Assembly (NCBI RefSeq): GCF_007827695.1
Contig: NZ_VITA01000002.1
Coordinates: forward strand, 398,018 to 462,017
Source: Sinorhizobium medicae
Lineage (GTDB): Bacteria; Pseudomonadota; Alphaproteobacteria; Rhizobiales; Rhizobiaceae
Direction of reading: 5' to 3'
Length of the DNA: 64,000 nucleotides
In this document: piece by piece, positions 42,828-51,189 of the stretch
Layout of the letters: each line of letters begins with the position of its first letter
Numbering within the stretch: the first letter of the stretch is position 1
Program-made: the position numbers and the translations under genes
Notes under the pieces: model-generated
Seen by the model: the letters and a program-made list of their open reading frames with translations, nothing else
The model's database searches: none
What the model was told of the DNA's origin: nothing

Positions 42828-43271
42828 TCAGCGAAGCGAAGCGCAGTTGGCGCCGTAGACATACCACGGATCCAGGCCGCCGACGCAGAACTCGATATTG
42901 GACCCGACGCCGGCAAAGCCCCACGGGCGTTCGATCAGGTACCATAGCGGGCGCCGTACGCCGTCTGTCGTCACGGCCGTCGCGTAGCAATATTCGCGCT
43001 CTACCAGATGGGTGTAGTCCCGCGGTTCGAAACGGCTTTGACCCATTTCGCGAATCTCGGCGATGGCGATATTGGCGCGTAGGTAGTTTGCTGCTTTGTA
43101 GTCGAAGCGCCGGGTGATGAAGCCCAGGACCCCGGGGTTGCCGCAAACGCCGACATCATAGGTCTGTCGGACGACGGGGACTTCTGCAAAGTCCGCGGCG
43201 GCGGTGCTGCTGACCACGCCGGCAACAAGGGAAAAGGAGGTGAGAAGCATTGCGGCAAGCTTGCAAGTCAT
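42828..43271 (-). CDS. small exported protein of unknown function
   Basis: I do not recognise this 147-residue protein. A signal peptide (MTCKLAAMLLTSFSLVAGVV up to STAAADFAE) precedes a compact mature domain of about 120 residues with four cysteines (CGNPG, EYCYAT, FCVGG, NCASL), suggesting two disulfides in the periplasm. It contains the aromatic segments RRPLWYLIERPWGFAG and DPWYVYGANC. It is followed by the RNase T2 gene and may be cotranscribed with it. Confidence 0.78.
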   Translation of the reverse strand: MTCKLAAMLLTSFSLVAGVVSSTAAADFAEVPVVRQTYDVGVCGNPGVLGFITRRFDYKAANYLRANIAIAEIREMGQSRFEPRDYTHLVEREYCYATAVTTDGVRRPLWYLIERPWGFAGVGSNIEFCVGGLDPWYVYGANCASLR

Positions 43272-43322
43272 GGCTATCTCCCTGAATCGTCTCAGGAGAT
43301 TGAAGCCACAGGGCCTTCTCCG

Positions 43323-44192
43323 TCAAGGCCCCCGTTTGAGCGGCTCCTCGCCGCGCAACCAGAAGCAGCGTCCGGATGCGAAACGGTCCTGGGCGAGTTG
43401 CGACTTCAGGTAGGGCAGGAGGATGTCCAGTTCGCCTTTCAACGTAAAGGGCGGATTGACGATCACGAGACCGGATCCGGAAAGCCCCGTCGTCTCGCGA
43501 TCGCTGCGCACCGATAATTCCGCGCAGAGCATCTTCGGGATTTCAAGTGCCTTCAGAGATTCGTGAAACGCCTTGACCGGCGCAGCCTTTTTGAGGGGAT
43601 ACCAGAGGCAGAAGATGCCGCCGGAAAAGCGGCGATATGCCTTGGCGAGCCCGTCCACCAGCCGGTCATACTCACCTTCGGCCTCAAAAGGAGGATCGAC
43701 GAGAACGAGCCCGCGCTTCTCCTTGGGCGGCAGATGGGCGCCCAGCGCCAGCCAGCCGTCGAGCAGGGTGATTCGGCTCTGGAAGTCACCCTCGAAGAGT
43801 CGGTGCAGCGCCTCGTAGTCCTCCGGATGCAATTCCATGGCCGACAGACGATCCTGTGGGCGAAACAGCATGCGGACAAGCTTCGGCGAACCGGGATAAA
43901 ACGCAAGCCCGCCCTTGGGGTTGAGCTCGCGAACGGCGGAAAGATATGGCTTGAGCATTGCGGCGACTGGCGCTGGAAGCTCGGCTTCGATCAGCCGGCC
44001 GATACCCTCCCGCCATTCTCCGGTCTTCTGCGCCTCTTCACTCGAAAGATCATAGAGTCCGATCCCGGCATGGGTGTCGAGCACGCGGAAGGCTTTGTCC
44101 TTCTGCTCCAGATAGGTGACGAGTCGCGCCACAACGGCGTGCTTCAGGACATCGGCAAAGTTGCCCGCGTGATAGATGTGCCGGTAATTCAT
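43323..44192 (-). CDS. rlmJ: 23S rRNA (adenine(2030)-N6)-methyltransferase
   Basis: The 289-residue RlmJ begins with the characteristic MNYRHIYHAGNFADVLKHAV. It has a SAM-binding region VLDTHAGIGLYDL and the N6-adenine methyltransferase motif DPPF (VLVDPPFEAEGEYDR, near residue 170). It methylates A2030 of 23S rRNA. ATG 44192 matches the family start. It is divergent from the molybdopterin oxidoreductase gene with an 86-bp gap. Confidence 0.95.
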   Translation of the reverse strand: MNYRHIYHAGNFADVLKHAVVARLVTYLEQKDKAFRVLDTHAGIGLYDLSSEEAQKTGEWREGIGRLIEAELPAPVAAMLKPYLSAVRELNPKGGLAFYPGSPKLVRMLFRPQDRLSAMELHPEDYEALHRLFEGDFQSRITLLDGWLALGAHLPPKEKRGLVLVDPPFEAEGEYDRLVDGLAKAYRRFSGGIFCLWYPLKKAAPVKAFHESLKALEIPKMLCAELSVRSDRETTGLSGSGLVIVNPPFTLKGELDILLPYLKSQLAQDRFASGRCFWLRGEEPLKRGP

Positions 44193-44278
44193 AAGCGTTG
44201 CCGATGGCCGCGACCAATTGTTGCGATGGATGGCGAATGGGGCTTTGAGCGTCCCTGGCCATGCCATATAGAAAAGCC

Positions 44279-46393
44279 ATGATCGTTGCGAGCCCCGTCA
44301 GACAAGAAAAGACCATCGGCCATTCGGTCTGTCCACATGACTGTCCCTCCGCGTGCGCGCTCGACATCGACCTCACGGCCGAGGGTCGGATCGGGCGTGT
44401 GCGCGGCGCGGCGGAAAACACCTATACGGCCGGGGTCATCTGCGCCAAGGTCGCGCGCTATTCCGAGCGCATCTACCATCCCGACCGACTCATGGTGCCA
44501 CAACGCCGGACGAGTGCGAAGGGGGAGGGCCGCTGGCAGGAGATCACCTGGGAAGCGGCACTCGACGAGATCGCCGCCCATTTCGTGAAGGCCGAGCAGA
44601 AATACGGCTCGGAGTCGGTCTGGCCCTATTTCTATGCCGGAACCATGGGGCAGGTACAGCGCGACTCCATAGAAAGATTGCGCCACGCCAAACGCTATTC
44701 CGGTTTCTTCGGGTCGATCTGCACCAATATGGCGTGGACCGGCGTCTCGATGGCGACCGGAGCCTTGCGCGGCCCTGACCCGAGGGAAATGGCGAAGTCC
44801 GATTGCGTGGTGATATGGGGTACCAATGCGGTGGCGACACAGGTCAACGTGATGACCCACGCAGTCAAAGCGCGCAAGGATCGGGGCGCCAAGATCGTCG
44901 TTATCGACGTCTACGACAATCCGACGATCAAGCAGGCCGATATGGGGCTGGTGCTGAAACCCGGCACCGACGCGGCGCTCGCTTGCGCCGTCATGCACAT
45001 CGCCTTTCGCGACGGCTATGCCGACCGTGCTTACATGGCAAAATTCGCTGACGATCCCGCGGGGCTCGAGGCGCATCTCAAAACACGGGGGCCGGAATGG
45101 GCCTCGGCGATTACCGGGCTTCCAATAGAGGAGATCGAGGCTTTCGCCAGGCTCGTCGGGACCACGCCCCGGACCTATTTCCGTCTGGGTTACGGCTTCA
45201 CGCGCCAGAGAAACGGGGCGGTTGCGATCCATGCCGCAGCTTCGATCGCCACGGTGCTCGGCTCCTGGAAACACGAGGGCGGCGGCGCCTTCCATTCCAA
45301 CAACGACATCTTCAGGCTCGACAAGCGCGAACTCGTCGGCACTGCGCTGCACGATCCGGAAGTGCGCATGCTCGACCAGTCGCAGATCGGCCGCGTGCTG
45401 ACCGGAGACGCCGAGGCGCTTCGCCATCGCGGTCCCGTGACGGCGCTGCTCATCCAGAACACCAATCCGGTCAATGTCGCGCCCGAGCAGCGGCTGGTGA
45501 AGCGCGGCTTCCTGCGCGACGACCTCTTCATTGCCGTGCACGAGCATTTCATGACCGACACGGCGCAACTCGCGGACATCGTCCTGCCGGCTACCATGTT
45601 TCTCGAGCATGACGATCTCTATCGGGGTGGCGGCCACCAGCATATCCTGCTGGGGCCGAAGGTCGTCGAGCCGCCGCCGACCGTGCGCACCAATCTTTTC
45701 GTCATCGAAGAGCTGGCAAAGCGTCTCGGCGTCGCAGACTGTCCCGGCTTCGGCCTGACGGAACGGCAGCATATCGACCGGTTGCTCGCCAATTACGGCA
45801 TCGGCTATGACGGGATGAAGGAGCGGAAATGGCTCGATTGCCAGCCGAATTTCGACGAGGCGCACTTCCTCGATGGTTTCGGGCATCCGGACGGCAGATT
45901 CCGGTTCAAGGCGGATTGGACAGGCACGCCCGCGCCGAACCGGCCACCGAAGGCAATGGGTCCACAGGGGCCGCATGGTAAGCTTCCGGAGTTTCCCGAT
46001 CACGTCGACCTCATCGAAGTGGCCGACGAGCGGCATCCATTCCGGCTTGCAACGTCGCCGGCGCGATCCTTCCTCAATTCGACCTTCGCCGAAACTCCGT
46101 CCTCGATCCAGAAGGAAGGCCGGCCGGAAGTCATGATTCATGCGGAGGATGCGGCCGAACTCGGTGTCGCCGAAGGCGACGTGGTCAGGCTGGGCAACGG
46201 GCGTGGTGAAATTCGCCTGCACGCGAAGATCGGTGGCGGCGCCCGTCGCGGCGTGGTCGTCGCCGAAGGCCTTTGGCCGAACAGCGCCCACTTGGACGGG
46301 GAGGGGATCAACGTTTTGACCGGTGCCGATGCCGTCGCACCCTATGGCGGCGCTGCATTCCATGACAACCGGGTCTGGATGCGCCGGGCCTGA
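44279..46393 (+). CDS. molybdopterin oxidoreductase family protein (4Fe-4S, cytosolic)
   Basis: The 704-residue protein has an N-terminal 4Fe-4S binding motif (SVCPHDCPSACALD, with the fourth Cys in GVICAKVARY) and the central molybdopterin-binding domain, including SICTNMAWTG and VVIWGTNAVATQ. A C-terminal dinucleotide-binding domain (VRLGNGRGEIRL) ends the protein. There is no Tat signal, so it is cytosolic. No partner electron-transfer subunit gene is adjacent, and the substrate is unknown. ATG 44279 is preferred; an in-frame ATG at 44261 lacks a binding site. The cofactor would need moaD/moaE, found 8 kb upstream. Confidence 0.88.
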   Translation: MIVASPVRQEKTIGHSVCPHDCPSACALDIDLTAEGRIGRVRGAAENTYTAGVICAKVARYSERIYHPDRLMVPQRRTSAKGEGRWQEITWEAALDEIAAHFVKAEQKYGSESVWPYFYAGTMGQVQRDSIERLRHAKRYSGFFGSICTNMAWTGVSMATGALRGPDPREMAKSDCVVIWGTNAVATQVNVMTHAVKARKDRGAKIVVIDVYDNPTIKQADMGLVLKPGTDAALACAVMHIAFRDGYADRAYMAKFADDPAGLEAHLKTRGPEWASAITGLPIEEIEAFARLVGTTPRTYFRLGYGFTRQRNGAVAIHAAASIATVLGSWKHEGGGAFHSNNDIFRLDKRELVGTALHDPEVRMLDQSQIGRVLTGDAEALRHRGPVTALLIQNTNPVNVAPEQRLVKRGFLRDDLFIAVHEHFMTDTAQLADIVLPATMFLEHDDLYRGGGHQHILLGPKVVEPPPTVRTNLFVIEELAKRLGVADCPGFGLTERQHIDRLLANYGIGYDGMKERKWLDCQPNFDEAHFLDGFGHPDGRFRFKADWTGTPAPNRPPKAMGPQGPHGKLPEFPDHVDLIEVADERHPFRLATSPARSFLNSTFAETPSSIQKEGRPEVMIHAEDAAELGVAEGDVVRLGNGRGEIRLHAKIGGGARRGVVVAEGLWPNSAHLDGEGINVLTGADAVAPYGGAAFHDNRVWMRRA

Positions 46394-46420
46394 CCGGTCC
46401 ACTCTTCTGAAGGATTCTCC

Positions 46421-47017
46421 ATGGTCAAGAATACAGACCCGCGCTTCCGGATCATCGACCGCAAAACGCTCTGGGATGGTTTCATCAATCTCGAGCAGAT
46501 CACGCTCGAACAGGAAATGTCCGACGGCAGCACCGCCCGCCTGGTGCGTGAAGTGCACGACCACGGCCGTGCCGCAACGATCCTGCTCTTTGACCCGGAG
46601 CGGCAGGTGGTGGTTCTCGTTCGCCAGCTTCGCCTTCCCGTCTTCCTGCAGGGGGAGACGGGATACCTTCTCGAGGCACCGGCCGGTCTCCTTGACGGCG
46701 AAGCCCCGGAAGTTGCGATCTGCCGCGAGGCGATGGAGGAAACCGGCTACCGAATCGAGAGCGCGATGCACCTCTTCGATGCCTATATGAGCCCCGGTTC
46801 GATTACGGAGCGCACGAGCTTCTTCGTCGGTCTCGTCGATATTTCCAGGAAGGTCGCGGCCGGCGGCGGACTTGCGCAAGAGGGCGAGGACATCGAAGTG
46901 CTGGAAATAGCCTTCGAGGAAGCAGTCGCGAAGATCGGCACCGGCGAGATCTGCGACGCCAAGACCATCATGCTGCTGCAATGGGCCATGCTCAACAGGG
47001 ACTCTCTTTCGAAGTAG
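46421..47017 (+). CDS. Nudix hydrolase (NudK/ADP-sugar pyrophosphatase type)
   Basis: The 198-residue protein is similar in layout to NudK: beta-rich N-terminus, VVVLVRQLRLPVF, then a Nudix box from GLLDGE to AICREAMEETGY (about residues 92-113). The catalytic REAMEETG half is intact, while the first Glu of the GX5E half is displaced by one position (Glu-Ala instead of Asp-Glu). It probably hydrolyses nucleoside diphosphate sugars. It lies 27 bp after the oxidoreductase gene and may be cotranscribed. Confidence 0.9.
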   Translation: MVKNTDPRFRIIDRKTLWDGFINLEQITLEQEMSDGSTARLVREVHDHGRAATILLFDPERQVVVLVRQLRLPVFLQGETGYLLEAPAGLLDGEAPEVAICREAMEETGYRIESAMHLFDAYMSPGSITERTSFFVGLVDISRKVAAGGGLAQEGEDIEVLEIAFEEAVAKIGTGEICDAKTIMLLQWAMLNRDSLSK

Positions 47018-47077
47018 CGCTCCGGGCAATTCGCGTTGAGGTCCACGGTGGCGAGCGTGGGGAAGCGACGAGCTTTC

Positions 47078-47740
47078 CTACATCACGGGTGAAATCAGCA
47101 TACCCGTTGCCTCTCGAATGGCATGGCTTACCGCCCGGCCGGCTTCCATCCGCACCTTGCCTTCGGCCACGAGGCGAAGCGCCATCGGGTAGGTCGCGTG
47201 CTCGACGGTCAGGACGCGTGCGGCAAGCGAATCTGCCGTGTCGCCGGACATGACCGGCACGGCCGCCTGTGCGACGATTGGCCCATCGTCCATGCCCTCA
47301 GTCACAAAATGCACGGTACAGCCTGCGATCCTCATTCCGGCATCGATCGCTCGCTGGTGTGTGTGAAGCCCAGGGAAGAGCGGTAGCAGAGACGGGTGGA
47401 TATTGAGGATCCTGCCCTCGTAGCGCTGGATGAAGGCCGCAGAAAGAAGGCGCATGTAGCCAGCGAGGCAGATGATATCAGGTTGAAGCCGGTCGAGTTC
47501 GTCGACGATCGCCGCCTCGTGCGCTTCCTTGCTCGCAAAATCCCTGCGAGCAAAGGAGAAGGTCGGAATGCCCAGTCCGGCCGCCTTGTCGAGACCACCC
47601 GCATCCACCTTGTCGGCGACGACTGCAATGATGTCCGCCGGAAAATCCGCTGCCGCGGCAGCCTTTGCCAGCGCGATCATGTTGGAGCCGCCGCCCGAAA
47701 TGAAGACCACGACCTTCTTCCTGCCGGTCGCCATGTTCAT
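47078..47740 (-). CDS. purN: phosphoribosylglycinamide formyltransferase
   Basis: The 220-residue PurN catalyses the third step of purine synthesis, transferring a formyl group from 10-formyl-THF to GAR. It has the N-terminal VVVFISGGGSNM, the catalytic NIHPSLLPLFPG and HFVTEGMDDGPIV with the active-site Asp. It is downstream of purM in the same direction. The start region MNMATG is preceded by two upstream tandem copies of itself (47741-47774), each making a very short reading frame. Confidence 0.96.
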   Translation of the reverse strand: MNMATGRKKVVVFISGGGSNMIALAKAAAAADFPADIIAVVADKVDAGGLDKAAGLGIPTFSFARRDFASKEAHEAAIVDELDRLQPDIICLAGYMRLLSAAFIQRYEGRILNIHPSLLPLFPGLHTHQRAIDAGMRIAGCTVHFVTEGMDDGPIVAQAAVPVMSGDTADSLAARVLTVEHATYPMALRLVAEGKVRMEAGRAVSHAIREATGMLISPVM

Positions 47741-47774
47741 AGGGTCACCATGCTCATCGGGTTACCATGCTCAT
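47740..47774 (-). repeat. tandem duplication of the purN start region with two six-codon mini-ORFs
   Basis: On the minus strand the purM stop overlaps ATGAGCATGGTAACCCG, followed by ATGAGCATGGTGACCCT, and then purN itself begins ATGAACATGGCGACCGG. The period is 17 bp. Each upstream copy encodes Met-Ser-Met-Val-Thr plus one residue and ends in a TGA that overlaps the next ATG. This forms a chain of ATGA overlaps from purM to purN. Confidence 0.75.
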
Positions 47775-48841
47775 ATGGCGAGATTGCCTTTGTAAATCGT
47801 ACCTGGCGCATCCTCGGAGCGTGACACCATGCGGCCGAGGGTGAAGACCGTTTCGCCTTCGCGGGCAAGCACCGCGGCGACCTTTTCAGCCTCACCCGCT
47901 GAAACGACCGCGATCATGCCGACGCCGCAGTTGAAGGTACGCAGCATCTCGTTGGCTGCAACGCCGCCGGTCTTTGCGAGCCAGGAGAAAACGGCCGGCG
48001 GCTTGATGGCATCGAGGTCGATTTCGGCGGCGAGAGGCTTCGGCAGCACGCGCGGAATGTTCTCGGGGAAGCCGCCGCCGGTGATGTGGGCCAGCGCCTT
48101 GATTGCGCCCGTCTCGCGAATCGCTTTCAGAAGCGGTTTCACATAGATGCGCGTAGGCGTCATTAGGAGGTCGGCGACCGTGCCGTCGCCGAAAGGCGCC
48201 GGCGCATCCCAGGCAAGTCCGGAAAGGGAGACGATCTTGCGCACCAGCGAGTAACCGTTCGAGTGGACGCCGGAGGAGGAGAGCCCAAGAATGACGTCGC
48301 CCTCAGCGATGTTGCCGGCCGGCAGAAGCTGACCTCGCTCCGCAGCGCCGACCGCGAACCCGGCAAGATCGTAGTCGCCACCGGAATACATGCCCGGCAT
48401 CTCGGCCGTCTCGCCGCCGATCAGCGCGCAGCCGGCCTCGCGGCAGCCGGCGGCAATCCCTGCGACAATTGCTGCTCCCTGGTCGGGATCCAGCTTGCCG
48501 GTCGCAAAATAATCCAGGAAGAACAGCGGTTCGGCTCCCTGCACGACGAGATCGTTCACGCACATGGCGACGAGGTCGATACCAACCGTAACGTGCTTGC
48601 CGGCGTCGATGGCGATTTTGAGCTTTGTGCCGACGCCGTCATTTGCGGCGACAAGGACCGGATCGCTGAAGCCGGCGGCTTTCAGGTCGAAGAGACCACC
48701 GAAACCACCGATCTCGCCGTCTGCGCCGGGGCGCCGTGTCGAACGAACATGCGGCTTGATCTTTTCGACCATCAGATTGCCGGCATCGATATCCACCCCC
48801 GCATCGCTGTAGGTGAGGCCGTTCTTTCCCGACTGGCTCAT
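47771..48841 (-). CDS. purM: phosphoribosylformylglycinamidine cyclo-ligase
   Basis: The 356-residue AIR synthetase carries out step five of purine synthesis. Characteristic segments are [15 protein letters not shown], the ATP-binding [25 protein letters not shown] and [14 protein letters not shown] 48841 is preceded by GGAGAACGAGC. The purM-purN pair is the usual arrangement. It is divergent from the PerM-like gene. Confidence 0.97.
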   Translation of the reverse strand: MSQSGKNGLTYSDAGVDIDAGNLMVEKIKPHVRSTRRPGADGEIGGFGGLFDLKAAGFSDPVLVAANDGVGTKLKIAIDAGKHVTVGIDLVAMCVNDLVVQGAEPLFFLDYFATGKLDPDQGAAIVAGIAAGCREAGCALIGGETAEMPGMYSGGDYDLAGFAVGAAERGQLLPAGNIAEGDVILGLSSSGVHSNGYSLVRKIVSLSGLAWDAPAPFGDGTVADLLMTPTRIYVKPLLKAIRETGAIKALAHITGGGFPENIPRVLPKPLAAEIDLDAIKPPAVFSWLAKTGGVAANEMLRTFNCGVGMIAVVSAGEAEKVAAVLAREGETVFTLGRMVSRSEDAPGTIYKGNLAI

Positions 48842-49061
48842 GCTCGTTCTCCAGGGCTCGTCGCTTATTGCGGATGCGATTGGCACGGGGAAGCAAGGAG
48901 TGCAAGCGCGGAGGCGCGCCCAATCCCGATTTTTCGCGATTTTGCCTGGGTCAGCGCTTACCTCCGGCCACAGACCGTTCAACTTGCGAGCGCTGCCGGA
49001 CTTGACCTCGGCGCGTCGCAAGCCCTATCTCGTCGGAACGAACGAGGCGAAAGGGTGCGGT

Positions 49062-50201
49062 ATGCCGCGCGCAACGGGGGCGGTCATGGGCGATCGGGTC
49101 AGCAGCAGGGGACTTCAGCGCCAGCTCTTTTTCTGGCTGCTGGTGCTTGTCGGCTTCATTGCGTTTTTGCTGGTTTTCAGTTCCATTCTCCTGCCGTTCC
49201 TGGCCGGTATGGCGCTCGCTTATTTCCTCGACCCGGTCGCCGATCGCCTTGAACGGCTGGGCCTGAACCGGCTGATGGCAACGATCGCGATCCTCGTCGC
49301 CTTCGTCGTCGTGCTGGCGCTATCGCTGATGATCATCGTTCCGTTGGTCTTCACGCAGGCCGCCGAATTCATCGAGAAGATGCCGGGATATATCACCAAG
49401 CTTCAGGCGTTCCTGACCGACAGCCAGACCACGCTTTTGCCGGATTGGCTCGCTGGCCAGATGGCGACCATCAAGCAAAACTCGGCCAAGCTTCTGGAGC
49501 AGGGCGCAAGTTTCCTCGGCTCGCTGTTCCAGCAGATATGGAACTCCGGGATGGCGCTGCTCAATATCCTTTCCCTTTTCGTCATCACTCCCGTCGTCGC
49601 TTTCTACCTGTTGCTCGACTGGGATCGTATGGTCGATAGGGTCGATAGCTGGATACCACGCGATTACGTCGAGGTGGTGCGGCAGATCGCCCGCGACATG
49701 AATGCGAGCATTGCCGGATTCGTTCGTGGGCAGGGCTCGCTCTGCGTGATCCTCGGCCTTTATTATGCAATTGGGCTGACATTGGTCGGCCTCAATTTCG
49801 GTCTCCTGATCGGCCTTTTCGCCGGTATGATCAGTTTCATTCCCTATGTGGGATCGCTGGTCGGCCTCGTGCTCGCACTCGGCGTCGCGCTCGTTCAGTT
49901 CTGGCCCGATTACATCTGGATTCTCCTGGTTCTCGCCGTCTTCTTCAGCGGCCAGTTTCTCGAAGGCAATATTCTTCAGCCGAAGCTGGTCGGCAGAAGC
50001 GTCGGCCTTCACCCGGTCTGGCTGATGTTCGCCCTTCTTGCATTCGGTGCGCTTTTCGGCTTTGTCGGTCTTCTCGTGGCGGTTCCTGCGGCGGCGGCCA
50101 TCGGCGTGCTTGTCCGCTTCGGCATCCAGCGGTACCTTGCTAGCGACCTCTATCACGGGCATAGAGCAGCCGTTCGCAAGGAGCCGGAGAGCCACGGCTA
50201 G
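49062..50201 (+). CDS. AI-2E/PerM-family membrane transporter
   Basis: The 379-residue integral membrane protein has about eight transmembrane helices. It opens with FFWLLVLVGFIAFLLVFSSI and closes with FLEGNILQPKLVGRSVGLHP, the signature region of AI-2E transporter (UPF0118) proteins. Members export small molecules or act as ion antiporters. It is next to hdaA-ppk-ppx, a common neighbour in Rhizobiales. ATG 49062 has AAGGG upstream; ATG 49086 is an alternative. The final G of its TAG stop is the first base of a RIME arm. Confidence 0.9.
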   Translation: MPRATGAVMGDRVSSRGLQRQLFFWLLVLVGFIAFLLVFSSILLPFLAGMALAYFLDPVADRLERLGLNRLMATIAILVAFVVVLALSLMIIVPLVFTQAAEFIEKMPGYITKLQAFLTDSQTTLLPDWLAGQMATIKQNSAKLLEQGASFLGSLFQQIWNSGMALLNILSLFVITPVVAFYLLLDWDRMVDRVDSWIPRDYVEVVRQIARDMNASIAGFVRGQGSLCVILGLYYAIGLTLVGLNFGLLIGLFAGMISFIPYVGSLVGLVLALGVALVQFWPDYIWILLVLAVFFSGQFLEGNILQPKLVGRSVGLHPVWLMFALLAFGALFGFVGLLVAVPAAAAIGVLVRFGIQRYLASDLYHGHRAAVRKEPESHG

Positions 50202-50248
50202 AGCGGGATGAGGAAAAGTGTGTGCGGTTTTCCGCCCGCATCCCGCTC
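50201..50248. repeat. RIME palindromic arm, copy 1
   Basis: A 48-bp imperfect palindrome with GAGCGGGATG at the left edge and CATCCCGCTC at the right edge. Its sequence is identical over all 48 bases to the copy at 50315-50362. It starts within the stop codon of the PerM-like gene. Confidence 0.85.
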
Positions 50249-50266
50249 CAACTCAATGAATCGAGC

Positions 50267-50308
50267 ACGCCATCATCTTAGGTCGGACCGGCCTAAAATG
50301 ATGGGCGT
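50267..50308. repeat. central palindrome between the two RIME arms
   Basis: ACGCC at the left edge pairs with GGGCGT at the right, and TTAGG pairs with CCTAA around GTCGGACCGG. The dyad symmetry has a few mismatches. With its two flanks it makes a complete arm-core-arm element of about 162 bp. Confidence 0.65.
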
Positions 50309-50314
50309 GAGCGA

Positions 50315-50362
50315 GAGCGGGATGAGGAAAAGTGTGTGCGGTTTTCCGCCCGCATCCCGCTC
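50315..50362. repeat. RIME palindromic arm, copy 2
   Basis: Exact 48-bp duplicate of the arm at 50201-50248 in the same orientation, 66 bp further on. It lies 73 bp upstream of the hdaA start and so must fall within or close to its promoter region. Confidence 0.85.
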
Positions 50363-50435
50363 TGATCTTTGGAATGAATCACGTTTGATGATCTTGGGCC
50401 GCGCCTGAGGTCATGTGGTTGCGCACGGGTAAAGC

Positions 50436-51125
50436 ATGAAGAGACCTCTGTCGGAACAATTGCCTTTAGCCTTTGGCCATGCGCCCGCTACCGGTCGCGA
50501 CGACCTGCTCGTGTCCGATCGGCTGAGCGCGGCCATTTCCATCGTCGATCACTGGCCCGCATGGCCGTCGCCCGTGGTGATCATCTGCGGTCCGGTGGGT
50601 TCCGGCAAATCGCACCTGGCCGGCATCTGGCGCGAAAAGGCCGGGGCGGAGCCGATACATCCCGTTGCCGGTTCGGACGCCGCGGATATCGCCGCAGAGA
50701 AACCGGTACTTTTCGAGGATGCCGACCGGCAAGGTTTCGATGAGGCCGCTCTCTTCCATGTCATCAACAGCGTGCGCCAGAACGGCACGGCGCTGTTGAT
50801 GACGTCGCGGCTGTGGCCGATGTCATGGCCGGTGGAGTTGCCTGACCTGAAGTCGCGCCTGAAGGCTGCCACCGTCGTCGAAATCGGCGAGCCGGACGAC
50901 GAGCTGCTGATGCAGGTGCTCACCAAACTCTTTGCCGACCGCCAGCTTTTCGTCGACGAGCGCCTGATCGGCTACATCGTGGCGCGCATGGAGCGCTCGC
51001 TGGAGGCGGCGCAGACCATTGTCGAACGGATCGATCATCTGGCGCTTGCGCGCGCAACGCGGCCGACCCGTGCTCTGGCCGCGGAAGTGCTGGAGGCGCT
51101 TGCGGATACGAGCCTCCCCGATTGA
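50436..51125 (+). CDS. hdaA: DnaA regulatory inactivator HdaA
   Basis: The 229-residue AAA+ protein has a DnaA-like fold without the DNA-binding domain. An N-terminal clamp-binding motif QLPLAF (residues 8-13) precedes the Walker A GPVGSGKS (52-59) and Walker B VLFEDAD (91-97). Hda proteins stimulate ATP hydrolysis by DnaA on the sliding clamp and so limit re-initiation. The hdaA-ppk-ppx arrangement with a PerM-like gene upstream is typical for Rhizobiales. Two identical palindromic repeat arms precede it. Confidence 0.92.
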   Translation: MKRPLSEQLPLAFGHAPATGRDDLLVSDRLSAAISIVDHWPAWPSPVVIICGPVGSGKSHLAGIWREKAGAEPIHPVAGSDAADIAAEKPVLFEDADRQGFDEAALFHVINSVRQNGTALLMTSRLWPMSWPVELPDLKSRLKAATVVEIGEPDDELLMQVLTKLFADRQLFVDERLIGYIVARMERSLEAAQTIVERIDHLALARATRPTRALAAEVLEALADTSLPD

Positions 51126-51189
51126 CTGTCACAGTTCCGTCGTCAAAGTGGGATAGCTGGTTCGTTTGGAGTAACAGGGTCTTATAGGC

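Noticed and set aside
44189..47029. Very long open frame (946 codons) on the minus strand opposite the molybdopterin oxidoreductase and Nudix genes
   Set aside because: It is antisense to genes with clear motifs and lacks any family motif of its own. Long stop-free antisense frames are expected in G+C-rich DNA with strong codon bias.
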